From assembly GCA_052388025.1 (NCBI GenBank), contig JBQTIP010000165.1, positions 1-31,477 of the forward strand: DNA of 31,477 nt, written 5' to 3'. Source of the DNA: JBQTIP01 sp052388025. GTDB lineage: Bacteria; Actinomycetota; UBA4738; HRBIN12. The notes below the pieces were generated by a model. The model was not told where the DNA came from, made no database searches, and saw only the letters and a program-made list of their open reading frames with translations. Shown here piece by piece: positions 7,940 to 15,568 of this stretch; positions within the stretch are counted from its first letter, which is position 1, and each line of letters begins with the position of its first letter. The position numbers and the translations under genes were made by a program.

Positions 7940-8278
7940 GTGAAGGCCAGGAACCTGACCGATCTGGTCCGTTTCTCGAAGGACGGGCCACACCACGAGA
8001 CGCTTCACGAGTCGGAGCGCCTGTGGTCCGAGGTGGTCTGCCTCGAGCGAAACCAGCAGCTCGGACCGATCACCGATCAAGACTCGGATGCCATCTGCAC
8101 GGTGATCGCGGGCGAGGTCGCGATCCAGGTCAACCATGCGCGCAAGCGCCTGGCTCAGTGGGGATCCGTCCTGGTCCCCGCGGGCAGCGAGCTGGTCATG
8201 AAGAACGCCTCCAGCGAGCCGGCCGTCGTGTTCCTGGTAGCCGCTCCGCCGCCTACACGGCGGCCGGTTGTCGGGTAG
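7940..8278 (+). CDS. Small cupin-domain protein
   Basis: A 112-residue single-domain cupin. The barrel pattern is visible: ESERLWSEVVCLERNQQLGP, then DSDAICTVIAGEVAIQV (the G-containing turn of cupin motif 1), AQWGSVLVPAGSELVMKN (motif 2, where P-A-G-S replaces the usual P-x-G-x-x-H) and EPAVVFLVAAPPP. The usual metal-binding histidines of motif 1 are not evident, so metal binding and enzymatic activity are doubtful; a sensing or binding role is possible. The start is GTG at 7940, with TAGGCT at 7926-7931 as a possible -10, 8 nt upstream. It is divergent from pepA, and its last 26 nt overlap the 3' end of the convergent permease gene. Confidence 0.75.
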   Translation: MKARNLTDLVRFSKDGPHHETLHESERLWSEVVCLERNQQLGPITDQDSDAICTVIAGEVAIQVNHARKRLAQWGSVLVPAGSELVMKNASSEPAVVFLVAAPPPTRRPVVG

Positions 8279-9680
8279 CAGGAGCCCCCGTCCGCGGCAG
8301 GACCAGCAGCGACAGGGCGAACGCGGCGAGGAAGCTCGGCAGGCTCGCCCCAATCGCGGAGCCGAACAGCGGGAAGGGCAGGCCCAGCCAATCGTGGAAC
8401 ACCGTCTCCACGGCCTCGACCCACCCGGCCGGGCCGGTGCGCACGCTCCAGTGATACAGCACGAACCCGAGGGACCATGGGACTAGGGCCGCCCAATTCA
8501 CCCCGCCCCGGTACCAGAACCTGCCCTCCCGCTGGAAGAGGTCTCGCTCGCCGTATCGGGCGCGCCGCCGGACGAAGTAGTCGGCCGCGAACACGCCGAA
8601 CAGAGGCACGAACACCGAGCCGATCAGAAACAGGAAGACCTCGTACCGATCCATCGAGAGGAAGAGCGCCAGCAGGAACCCGACGGCCCCCACAGCCAGG
8701 ATCAGCGCGCGCTGCGGCGCCGCCGGCGCGACGTTTTGGACCGACACCGCCGACGAGTAGATGTTGGCGAAGGCGTTGTCGCTCTCCCCGATCAACAGGG
8801 CGACCAGGAGCAGCGAGCCGCCGGCCAGGGCCGCGATCGCGGTCCCCACCCCCGAGACGTCCGGGCTCGCCCCCACGGCCAGGACCAGGAGGGCGCCGAG
8901 CGTGTAGAACCACACGTTCCCCAAGAAGTAGCCCCAGTAGGTGCCGGCGAACTCGCGAGCGCCGCTCCTCGAGAAGCGGTTGTAGTCGGCGACGAGCGGG
9001 AGCCACGAGATCGGCATCACGATGACGAGGTCGACTCCGAGCCAGAACGGCAGGCCGCCCTCGCCCGGACGGCCCCACATCGTGGAAAGGTCGGCGGCCA
9101 CCATTGCCTGATAGGTGATCCACGCCGCAGAGGCGAGGACGACGTAGATGCCGAAGCGCTCCAGCCACCTCCGCACGACGAGGATGGGGCCGCCCAGCGC
9201 GAGCACTGTGCACACGACCGCCACCACCGACAGCCAAGGGACGTAGGCGCTCCGGCCGAAGGCACGCTCCGAGAGGACGGTCGCGATCTGGCCCATCGCC
9301 CAGAACTCGACGGCCGTCCAGCCCACCAGCTGCACGAGGTTCAGGGCCGAGGGGAGGAAGGACCCGCGGAGTCCGAGGACCGGACGGAACAGCACCATGC
9401 CGGGCACTCCCTCGCGGGCGCCGGCCAGGCCGACCAGGGCGAGCGGCAGGCAGCCCACAGCGCTCCCGATCACGATCGCGAGCAGCGCCTTCGGGAATCC
9501 GAGGGCCGGCACCAGCAGGGCACCGGTCACCAGCACGAGCAGGCCTACCGAGAGATCGCCCCAGAGCACCGCGAAGTCGAGCCCCGACAGGCGGCGGTGC
9601 TCGGGCGGCACCGGCCGGATGCCCCACGACGGCGCCTCGCGCTCGAGGACCCGCTCGAGCCGGTCGGTAACCGAGGCCAT
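8253..9680 (-). CDS. cytX: NCS1 permease, probable hydroxymethylpyrimidine transporter (CytX type)
   Basis: A 475-residue, roughly 12-helix transporter of the nucleobase:cation symporter-1 family. Features are the N-terminal WGIRPVPPEHRRLSGLDF, the helix LSVGLLVLVTGALLVPALGF, LVGWTAVEFWAMGQIA, and MPISWLPLVADYNRFSR, the NCS1 hallmark. It overlaps nothing upstream and is directly preceded by a TPP riboswitch. In known genomes NCS1 proteins under TPP control are CytX, proposed to import the thiamine precursor HMP; the substrate here is inferred from that link. The ATG at 9678-9680 follows the GGGAG that ends the riboswitch. No thiamine biosynthesis gene lies in the window. The 3' end overlaps the convergent cupin gene by 26 nt. 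Confidence 0.82.
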   Translation of the reverse strand: MASVTDRLERVLEREAPSWGIRPVPPEHRRLSGLDFAVLWGDLSVGLLVLVTGALLVPALGFPKALLAIVIGSAVGCLPLALVGLAGAREGVPGMVLFRPVLGLRGSFLPSALNLVQLVGWTAVEFWAMGQIATVLSERAFGRSAYVPWLSVVAVVCTVLALGGPILVVRRWLERFGIYVVLASAAWITYQAMVAADLSTMWGRPGEGGLPFWLGVDLVIVMPISWLPLVADYNRFSRSGAREFAGTYWGYFLGNVWFYTLGALLVLAVGASPDVSGVGTAIAALAGGSLLLVALLIGESDNAFANIYSSAVSVQNVAPAAPQRALILAVGAVGFLLALFLSMDRYEVFLFLIGSVFVPLFGVFAADYFVRRRARYGERDLFQREGRFWYRGGVNWAALVPWSLGFVLYHWSVRTGPAGWVEAVETVFHDWLGLPFPLFGSAIGASLPSFLAAFALSLLVLPRTGAPATRQPAAV

Positions 9681-9685
9681 TTCGC

Positions 9686-9772
9686 ACTCCCTTCGCCGGC
9701 ATTGCCCGGATCAGGTTCGAAGGGTCGCCGGCCGACAGCCGGCCTCTCAGCCCGGTCCCACCGGGCTCCCCT
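9686..9772 (-). promoter_or_regulatory. TPP riboswitch (THI element) upstream of cytX
   Basis: Read on the minus strand, the segment contains the conserved THI-box blocks in order: GGGGAGCCCGG with its partner CCGGGCTGAGAGG (9750-9743 is CTGAGAGG), a variable GC-rich P3a hairpin GCCGGC-TGTC-GGCCGGC, then ACCCTTCGAACCTGATCC, GGGCAATGCCGGCGAAGGG. CTGAGA is the pyrimidine-sensing core, and GAACCTGAT...AATGCCGGCG the pyrophosphate-sensing side. The 3' strand ends in GGGAG (9691-9687), which is also the Shine-Dalgarno of cytX 6 nt before the ATG. Thiamine pyrophosphate binding would therefore hide the ribosome-binding site directly. No terminator stem with a U-run is seen. Confidence 0.93.
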
Positions 9773-9784
9773 GATTCCCGCTCG

Positions 9785-9790
9785 ATCTTA
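9785..9790 (-). promoter_or_regulatory. Candidate -10 box for the cytX riboswitch transcript
   Basis: TAAGAT on the minus strand (9790-9785) lies just upstream of the riboswitch and would start the RNA near 9778, which is the right distance for the aptamer to be complete. No clear -35 is visible at 16-18 bp. Confidence 0.4.
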
Positions 9791-9863
9791 CGGCACCAGG
9801 CCGAAGACGGTCGCCGGCGAACCGGACCCCGCGGCCGTCGCTCCTAACGCGCCCACGAATCGG

Positions 9864-9899
9864 CTGTCAATGGCGCAGGCGCCGCGCCTAGAATCCCCC
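9864..9899 (+). promoter_or_regulatory. Candidate leaderless promoter for the cyclase gene
   Basis: TAGAAT at 9889-9894 is a good -10, with a weak -35-like CTGTCA at 9864-9869 (19 bp spacing). Five bases later comes GTG at 9900. Such spacing fits a leaderless mRNA beginning at that GTG, which marks 9900 as the ancestral start of the cyclase frame even though a TGA follows at codon 5. Confidence 0.4.
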
Positions 9900-10040
9900 G
9901 TGGCCCTCACCTGACAGTCCTGCGGCTCCGAGAACGCCGACGGCGCGCGGTTCTGCTCGTCCTGCGGAGCGGCGCTCGCGGAGGGCGGCCCGGCCGCCCG
10001 CAAGGAGCGGAAGTTCGCGACGGCGCTCTTTGCGGACCTC
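9900..10040 (+). other. In-frame N-terminal extension of the cyclase, interrupted by TGA at a zinc-ribbon cysteine codon
   Basis: From GTG 9900 the frame reads V-A-L-T, then TGA (9912-9914), then QSCGSENADGARFCSSCG, ALAEGG and KERKFATALFADL directly into the downstream cyclase. Relatives of this protein family commonly begin with a CxxC...CxxC zinc ribbon; here three cysteines are present and the TGA sits exactly at the missing first one (one base from TGC or TGT). The stretch also encodes the first cyclase strand and the metal-binding Asp (codon 10035-10037). After the TGA there is no ATG, GTG or TTG in frame until GTG 10041, beyond that Asp. Possible explanations are a nonsense mutation, a sequence error, or read-through/recoding of UGA. 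Confidence 0.8.
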
Positions 10041-13000
10041 GTGGGCTCCACGTCGCTCGGCGAGCGGGAGGACCCCGAAGTGGTGCAATCTGTCGTGGGG
10101 AGGGCCTTCGACCGCCTGGCCGAGGAGGTCGAGCGCTACGGGGGGCTCCTCGAGAAGTTCATGGGCGACGCCGTCCTCGCCGTGTTCGGCGTGCCGACCT
10201 CCCACGAAGACGACGCCGAGCGAGCGGTGCGCGCCGCTCTGGAGATGCAAGCCGTCCTCTCGGGACTGAACCGCGGATTCGCCCAGGAGGGACGGCCGCA
10301 ACTCGCGATGCGGATCGGGGTGGAGGCCGGCGACGTGCTGGTGGACATCGAGCGGGCTAGAGGCCCCCGTGACCGGATGCTCACCGGCGACGCGGTCAAC
10401 ACGGCGGCCCGGCTGCAGTCGGCGGCCGAGCCCGGGCACGTCGTGGTGGGACCGTCCGTGTACGCCACGACGAAGGACGTCATCGACTACCGGGAGCTCC
10501 CAGCGATGGAGCTCAAGGGGAAGGCGCAGCCGGTCCCGGCGTGGGATGCTCTGCGGGTCAAGGCCCGGCGACGGGGCGAGCGCGCCCCGCTCGGTCTGGA
10601 GGCTCGGCTAGTAGGCCGCGACCAGGAGCTCGCCGTCCTGAAAGAGACCCTACAAAGGGTCGAATCGGAGGGCAGGCCGGCTCTGGTCACCGTCCTCGGG
10701 CCGGCCGGAGTCGGGAAGTCGCGTCTGGCCTGGGAGCTGACCAAGTACGCCGAGGGGCTCCCCCAGTTCCTCTACTGGCGCAAGGGCCGGTGCCTGGCCT
10801 ACGGCAACGTCTCGTACTCGGCGCTCGCCGACGCGGTGAAGGCGCAGTGCGAGATCCTCGAGGACGACGCGCAGGAGGTCGCCGAGGCAAAGGTCGAGCG
10901 GGCGGTACTCGACCTGTTCGGAGACGACGCGGTACTCCCACACATCAAGGCCCTGGTGGGCGCGGGAGCCGGCCGAGCATTCAGCCGGGAAGATCTCTTC
11001 GACGCCTGGCGGCGGTTCCTCGAGCGGATGGCGGCCAGGTACCCCCTGGTCCTGGTGTTCGAGGACATCCACTGGGCCGACGAGGGGCTCCTCGACTTCA
11101 TCGACCACCTCGCCGACTGGGCCCAGGGACCGCTCCTCGTCCTGACGCTGGCCCGCCCCGAGCTGCTCGAGCTCCGGCCGGGCTGGGGCGGTGGCAAGCG
11201 GAATTACGCGGCGATCTACCTCGACCCGCTCACGCCCGACGAGAACGCGGCGATGCTCGACGACCTGCTGGCCACCCCGCTCCCGGACGACGTGAAGAAG
11301 CTCGTCGTCGAGCGGAGCGAGGGGAACCCGCTCTTCACCGAGGAGATCGTCCGGATGTTCATCGACCGTGGCGTGCTGCGCGCGAGCGACGCGGCTCTCT
11401 GGGAGGTGGCCAGGCCCGTCGATGAGGTCGAAGTGCCTCGCTCGATCCACGGCCTGATCGCCGCCCGCCTGGACACCCTGCCCGCCGAGGAGAAGGCCAT
11501 CCTCCAGGACGCTGCCGTCGTCGGAAGGCTCTTCTGGGCCGGCGCCACGGTCCGCCTCTCGGGGCGGGGCGCGCCCGATGTCCGGGGTCTGCTGGGGCGT
11601 CTGCGCGTGAAGGAGATCATCTTGCCGCGCGAGCCCCCGGTGTTCTCCGGCGAGCTCGAGTTCGCGTTCCGTCACGTCCTGATCCGGGACGTGGCCTACG
11701 AGTCGCTCCCGAAGTCCCTCCGGGCCACGAAACATGCGGAGGCCGCCCGATGGGCAGAGGATCGGGCGGGGGAGCGGCGTGAAGAGATCGCCGAGCTGAT
11801 CGCGACTCACTATGCCGAGGCGCTCAATTACCTTCAGGAGTTGGGCGAGACGGGGAGCTTGCGTGAGGAGCTCGAGGGCAAGGCGTGCCAATGGGCCCGG
11901 GCGGCCGGCCATCGGGCGTGGCGCCTCTGGCAGCAGGCCGAGGCGGTCCGCTGGTATCGGAAGGCACTCGACCTCTCTGAACCGGTAGGCATGGCGCCTG
12001 AGGAGTTGGCCACCCTGTGGGAGGTCTACGCACGGGCCTGCTCTGGCGCCGAATCCCTCGACGAGGTGGCCCGAGCCTACGAGACGGCCCTCAGGCTGTT
12101 CGAGGAGCTCGGCCGGGATGCTGATGCCGGGCGAGTTGAGACGGAGCTCGCCGGTGTTGACTTCGGAGCCGGACACGATGAAGCCGTAATCCCTCGGTTT
12201 CAGCGGGCCCTGAGCCGACTGGAACCTCTCGGCGACAGCCGCGATCTTGCCACGGCTCTGGGGTCTCTCGGCTGGTACCACTGGCGGCGGGGCCACCTCG
12301 AGGCCGCCGAAGCTCCACTGCGTCGGAGCATCGAGATCGCCGACCGCGTCGGAGACCTTGTCGGCAAGGGGCAGGCCATGCAGACCCTGGGCCTGCTGCT
12401 CACTCAGCACGCCGAGAGGTGGGAGGAGGGACTCCCTCTTGTAGAGGAGAGCTACCAGATCGCCAGAGAAGCGGGAGACCTCACGCTTCTCCTTCGCACG
12501 TGCAACAACCTTCCTGCCATCCTCATGGACTACGCGCCCGACCCTGAGCGGGGAGAGGCCATCCTCCACGAGGGGCTGGAGCTTGCTCGGAAAGCAGGGC
12601 AGCGGGAGATGCAAGGATGGATCCTCGGGACCCTGGCCGACTACATGGGCAGCCTGGGGAGGCTCAAGGAGGAGTGGGACTACGGAAACGCCGCCGTCGA
12701 GGCCGCCAGAGCCGTCTCGAACGCTCCCCTGATCGGACAGCGGCTTGCGGCTCTCGCGGGCGGGAAGCTGATCCAGGGAGAGCTGGACGGGGCCGAGCGC
12801 ATCTACCGGGAAGCCGAGCAGATCCTCCAGGAGAACCCGGAGCCGCAGGCCTCCGTTTGGGAACCGGTCTTCGAGGGACGCCTGGCCAGCGCGAGGGGAG
12901 ATGCCGCACGGGCCGTCGAGTGTTTCGTCGAGGGCGTAGAGCGATTGCAGGCCAACATCAGCGTGGGAGGAGGCGAGGTGCTGCTCGCGGAGACGGTCCG

Positions 13001-13352
13001 GGCGCTGGTCCGAGGCGGCCGCGCTCCCGAGGCGGGCGCATACCTGGACCGGCTTCGAAGGGTCGCGTCCGGGCGGCCTCACGCCGAGGCCTTCGCGCTA
13101 TGGGCGGAGGGCCTGACGGCCGAGGACCCCTCGGATCGGGAACGGGCGCTCGCCGACGCGGCCGGACGATTCGAGGCGATCGGCTGGCGGATCGAGCAGG
13201 CGCGCTGCCTGATCGACCTCGGGGATGCCGAACGCCGGCTGGGGAAGGATCCGCGGCCGAACCTGGAGCGAGCGCGGGATATCCTCGCGGATTGCGGGGC
13301 GGCTCTGTATCTCCGCGAGGCGGAGGCCGCCTTCGCGGAGTTGCCGACGTGA
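10041..13352 (+). CDS. Class III adenylate/guanylate cyclase - AAA ATPase - TPR regulator (N-terminus probably disrupted)
   Basis: First regular start after the TGA at 9912; 1103 residues from GTG 10041 (1150 if read from 9900). Order of domains: class III cyclase (about 1-165; EKFMGDAVLAVFG with the second metal Asp, GDAVNTAARLQ with transition-state Asn and Arg), then an AAA_16/STAND-type ATPase with Walker A GPAGVGKS (about 220-227) and Walker B LVLVFEDIHWADE (about 336), then a winged-helix-like linker and a long TPR array (about 590-1090). Intact relatives are soluble signalling proteins whose ATPase/TPR part is thought to sense or scaffold. Starting at 10041 removes the first cyclase strand and first metal Asp, so such a product should lack cyclase activity while ATPase and TPR could remain. 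Its stop overlaps the DinB start as GTGA. Confidence 0.85.
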   Translation: MGSTSLGEREDPEVVQSVVGRAFDRLAEEVERYGGLLEKFMGDAVLAVFGVPTSHEDDAERAVRAALEMQAVLSGLNRGFAQEGRPQLAMRIGVEAGDVLVDIERARGPRDRMLTGDAVNTAARLQSAAEPGHVVVGPSVYATTKDVIDYRELPAMELKGKAQPVPAWDALRVKARRRGERAPLGLEARLVGRDQELAVLKETLQRVESEGRPALVTVLGPAGVGKSRLAWELTKYAEGLPQFLYWRKGRCLAYGNVSYSALADAVKAQCEILEDDAQEVAEAKVERAVLDLFGDDAVLPHIKALVGAGAGRAFSREDLFDAWRRFLERMAARYPLVLVFEDIHWADEGLLDFIDHLADWAQGPLLVLTLARPELLELRPGWGGGKRNYAAIYLDPLTPDENAAMLDDLLATPLPDDVKKLVVERSEGNPLFTEEIVRMFIDRGVLRASDAALWEVARPVDEVEVPRSIHGLIAARLDTLPAEEKAILQDAAVVGRLFWAGATVRLSGRGAPDVRGLLGRLRVKEIILPREPPVFSGELEFAFRHVLIRDVAYESLPKSLRATKHAEAARWAEDRAGERREEIAELIATHYAEALNYLQELGETGSLREELEGKACQWARAAGHRAWRLWQQAEAVRWYRKALDLSEPVGMAPEELATLWEVYARACSGAESLDEVARAYETALRLFEELGRDADAGRVETELAGVDFGAGHDEAVIPRFQRALSRLEPLGDSRDLATALGSLGWYHWRRGHLEAAEAPLRRSIEIADRVGDLVGKGQAMQTLGLLLTQHAERWEEGLPLVEESYQIAREAGDLTLLLRTCNNLPAILMDYAPDPERGEAILHEGLELARKAGQREMQGWILGTLADYMGSLGRLKEEWDYGNAAVEAARAVSNAPLIGQRLAALAGGKLIQGELDGAERIYREAEQILQENPEPQASVWEPVFEGRLASARGDAARAVECFVEGVERLQANISVGGGEVLLAETVRALVRGGRAPEAGAYLDRLRRVASGRPHAEAFALWAEGLTAEDPSDRERALADAAGRFEAIGWRIEQARCLIDLGDAERRLGKDPRPNLERARDILADCGAALYLREAEAAFAELPT

Positions 13353-13876
13353 CGCCGGTCGACAGGGCAGAGGCGATCCGGACCCTCGAGGAGGGCCATC
13401 GGGCGACGGCGGAGCTCGCCGTGGGGCTCTCGGATGAGGAGTTGGCGCGCACGGCCACCATCGGCGGGGGCGACTGGTCGGCGAAGGACCTCATCGCGCA
13501 TCTCGCCGACTGGGAGCGCTATGCGGTTGAGGCGCTCGCGGAATGGCGTGAGGGCAAGCGCCCGTGGGTCGAGGACGTCTTGACCCCCGAGGACACGGAC
13601 CGGGTGAACGACGAAGCCGTAGAGCGCTCACGCGGCATCTCGCCCGATGAGGCTCGAGCCCGCTTCGAGCGGGCCTACGGCGACCTCGTCGCCGCAATCG
13701 ACTCGCTCTCCGACGAGGAGTGGAACGCGAAGGCCCCGTACGAAACCGAGCGGCGCACCCGCCTGGGCAACCTCCTGGGCTCGATCACCGCCGCGCCGAA
13801 GCGGCCGTTCGGCCACGCGTTCGCGCACCTCGATGACCTGCGCGCTTACGTCGACTCGCTTCGAACGAACGCCTGA
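13349..13876 (+). CDS. DinB / ClbS-DfsB-like four-helix protein
   Basis: A 175-residue helical protein of the DinB/DfsB superfamily. The pattern RAEAIRTLEEGHRATAELAV, GGGDWSAKDLIAHLADWERY and a third helix with SPDEARARFERAYGDLVAAI fits the bundle; W-S-A-K-D-L-I-A-H-L-A-D-W is the typical signature and supplies one His of the usual metal site. A C-terminal FGHAFAHLDDLRAYV supplies two more His. Members include thiol transferases, the colibactin self-resistance protein ClbS and stress proteins. The GTG at 13349 overlaps the cyclase stop by 4 nt (GTGA), indicating translational coupling. The last 31 nt overlap the convergent SRPBCC gene. The specific role is unknown. Confidence 0.82.
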   Translation: MTPVDRAEAIRTLEEGHRATAELAVGLSDEELARTATIGGGDWSAKDLIAHLADWERYAVEALAEWREGKRPWVEDVLTPEDTDRVNDEAVERSRGISPDEARARFERAYGDLVAAIDSLSDEEWNAKAPYETERRTRLGNLLGSITAAPKRPFGHAFAHLDDLRAYVDSLRTNA

Positions 13877-14289
13877 AGGTTCGCGAGCGCTCCGCGTATC
13901 AGACGGCGCATGAACGGCCTGTAGACGAACAGCGCGAGCTCTCCCAAAAGCGGCACCGGCAGCGAGACGTCCTCGAGCCATGTGAACCTCGTACCGGACG
14001 GATCGGGGTCGAGCGTCCACCGGCCGACGCCCCGGACGAAGCCCTGGTGCGCGACGACCAGACGGCGAGGCGGCTCCCACAGGGTGACCTCGAGCCAGTC
14101 TGTGAACAGCGGCACGCCGAACACCCGTGTCCTGGCTGCGAGGCGCACGCCCAACCCCTCCCGATGGTCGGACGGTACTCGTACGGCGTACACGTCCTTC
14201 ATCCACCGGGCCTGGTCCTCCCAGGCCGTGATGATGCGCCACGCGTCCTCGGGCGGAACGGGCAGGATGATCCGCGCCGCAACCCTCAT
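13846..14289 (-). CDS. SRPBCC (START-like) family protein
   Basis: A 147-residue member of the polyketide cyclase/dehydrase superfamily: VAARIILPVPPEDAWRIITAWEDQARWM opens the fold, LEVTLWEPPRRLVVAHQGFV forms the central strands, and the C-terminal helix is PFMRRLIRGALANLQAFV. Binding of a hydrophobic ligand is likely, but its identity is not evident. It is clearly different in sequence from the SRPBCC gene at 1904-2350. ATG 14289 overlaps the MFS stop as ATGA, so both are probably translated from one mRNA. The 3' end overlaps the DinB gene. Confidence 0.83.
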   Translation of the reverse strand: MRVAARIILPVPPEDAWRIITAWEDQARWMKDVYAVRVPSDHREGLGVRLAARTRVFGVPLFTDWLEVTLWEPPRRLVVAHQGFVRGVGRWTLDPDPSGTRFTWLEDVSLPVPLLGELALFVYRPFMRRLIRGALANLQAFVRSEST

Positions 14290-15503
14290 AGGCCGGGGGC
14301 GTCCCCCGTCCTCGGTAGCACCGGCATCGTCTCGCGGATCGAGAGCACGAGTGCCAGCGCGATCGCGCACGGGATCGCGTTGACCGCGAACGCCGGCCCG
14401 AAGTCGAAGTGGTCGGCGGCGAACCCAGACACCAACGGTCCCAGGACGAAGCCGAGGTCGCCGGCGAACCGGAACACGCCGACGGCGGTCCCCGAGAGCT
14501 CCTCGGGCGCCAGGTCGGAGAGCATCGGCGCGGCCGGAACGCCCGCGTACCCGCTGATCACGCCGAGGATGGCAAGGGCGACCATGAACAGCAGGCTCGA
14601 CGTCGCGAGCCCGAAGACCGTGAGCAACACGACCAGCGCGATGAACGAGGGCACCAGCACCGCCTTCCTCCCCGCTCGGTCGGTAGCCTTCCCGGCCGAG
14701 AACAGCACGGCGAACTCCGTGGCCGTCGCGATCGATAGGCCGAACCCGACGCCGCTGATCGAGAGCCCGACGCGCTCGTTCCCGAAGAGCGGGATGAGGG
14801 TCGAGAACACGCCTCCGATGAACCACAGGTAGGCCGCGTTCACCACCAGCACCGTCACGAACGGCCGATCCCACGGGAGCCGCCGGAGGCCGCGGTGGCG
14901 ACTCTCGTGCTCGGAGCGCTCCGGGTTGCGGATTGTACGGAACAGCAGCCATGCCGACACGCCGCAAGAGATCCCGTAGATCCAGAGCGGGCTCGCGAGC
15001 CCGAGATGGGCGGCGAAGAGCCCGCCGAGCGGCTGGCCGGCGATGATACCGATGTTGAACGACGCGTAGTACACGCTCATCACGCGACCGGTGCGCTCTC
15101 TCGGAACCGTTCGGATCAGGTAGGAGAGCAGAGCCGCGAAGAAGACCGCCGACCCCACGCCCCCGGCGCCTCGAAGCACGACAAGAAGCTCGAAGGTCGG
15201 CGCCAGCGCGGCCAGCGCCGATGTCGCGCCGACGATGAGCGCCCCGATCGCGGCCATCGCTCGCTCGCCGTAGCGATCGATCAGCCTGCCCGCGAAAGGG
15301 TCGAAGGCCAGCCTGGTGAGGGAGAACGACGCGACGAGGATGCCGACCCCGTCGTAGCCGACGCCGAACGAGCGAGCGTACTTGGGCAGGACGGGGAAGA
15401 GGATCCCGAAGCCCAGCATGATCACGAACGTGCCGAGCATCGCGGCCCGGATCTCGGGGATCCGGAGGATCTCGCGGATCCCGAGCTTCCCGGCGTCACT
15501 CAC
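14286..15503 (-). CDS. Major facilitator superfamily transporter
   Basis: A 405-residue, 12-helix MFS transporter. The loop 2-3 signature is present as DPFAGRLIDRYGERAMAAIG (about 67-86), and a related loop ATDRAGRKAVLVPS occurs in the second half (about 270), as expected from the internal repeat. RTVPRERTGRVMSVYYA (helix 4-5) resembles drug:proton antiporter types, so efflux of a small molecule is plausible, but the substrate is not known. The start is GTG at 15503, with TACACT 6 nt upstream. It is divergent from hutI and cotranscribed with the downstream SRPBCC gene (ATGA overlap). Confidence 0.9.
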   Translation of the reverse strand: MSDAGKLGIREILRIPEIRAAMLGTFVIMLGFGILFPVLPKYARSFGVGYDGVGILVASFSLTRLAFDPFAGRLIDRYGERAMAAIGALIVGATSALAALAPTFELLVVLRGAGGVGSAVFFAALLSYLIRTVPRERTGRVMSVYYASFNIGIIAGQPLGGLFAAHLGLASPLWIYGISCGVSAWLLFRTIRNPERSEHESRHRGLRRLPWDRPFVTVLVVNAAYLWFIGGVFSTLIPLFGNERVGLSISGVGFGLSIATATEFAVLFSAGKATDRAGRKAVLVPSFIALVVLLTVFGLATSSLLFMVALAILGVISGYAGVPAAPMLSDLAPEELSGTAVGVFRFAGDLGFVLGPLVSGFAADHFDFGPAFAVNAIPCAIALALVLSIRETMPVLPRTGDAPGL

Positions 15504-15515
15504 GCGACGAGTGTA
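15504..15515 (-). promoter_or_regulatory. Candidate leaderless -10 of the MFS operon
   Basis: TACACT (15515-15510, minus) ends 6 nt before GTG 15503, so transcription would begin at the start codon. No good -35 is visible at 16-18 bp. The site lies in the 65-bp gap shared with hutI. Confidence 0.42.
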
Positions 15516-15532
15516 CGGATCGGCTCCGCGGC

Positions 15533-15568
15533 TTGAACTTCCCCTGCCACTCGTCTTCGATAGCGCGG
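15533..15568 (+). promoter_or_regulatory. Candidate leaderless promoter of hutI
   Basis: TTGAAC (15533-15538) and TTCGAT (15556-15561) are 17 bp apart, and 7 nt separate the latter from ATG 15569. No Shine-Dalgarno is present. The arrangement supports ATG 15569 as the hutI start. A short interrupted inverted repeat ACGGAT-CGG-CTCCGC lies just upstream at 15515-15529. Confidence 0.42.

Noticed and set aside
6379..8454. Open frame of about 690 codons on the plus strand, opposite pepA and running on past the cupin gene
   Set aside because: pepA on the minus strand is unambiguous and has promoter and Shine-Dalgarno; the antisense product shows no domain.
9912..9965. Selenocysteine insertion element after the TGA
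   Set aside because: Only a short AGAAC/GTTCT stem with a GC-rich loop is seen; it does not show a convincing bacterial SECIS shape. Sec in a structural zinc knuckle would also be unusual. Kept only as a possibility in the main finding.
10650..13082. Long open frame on the minus strand, opposite the cyclase gene (about 810 codons)
   Set aside because: No recognisable domain and low-complexity Arg/Gly/Leu-rich composition; in GC-rich DNA the antisense frame of a real gene stays open by chance. The plus-strand frame has clear Walker and TPR motifs.
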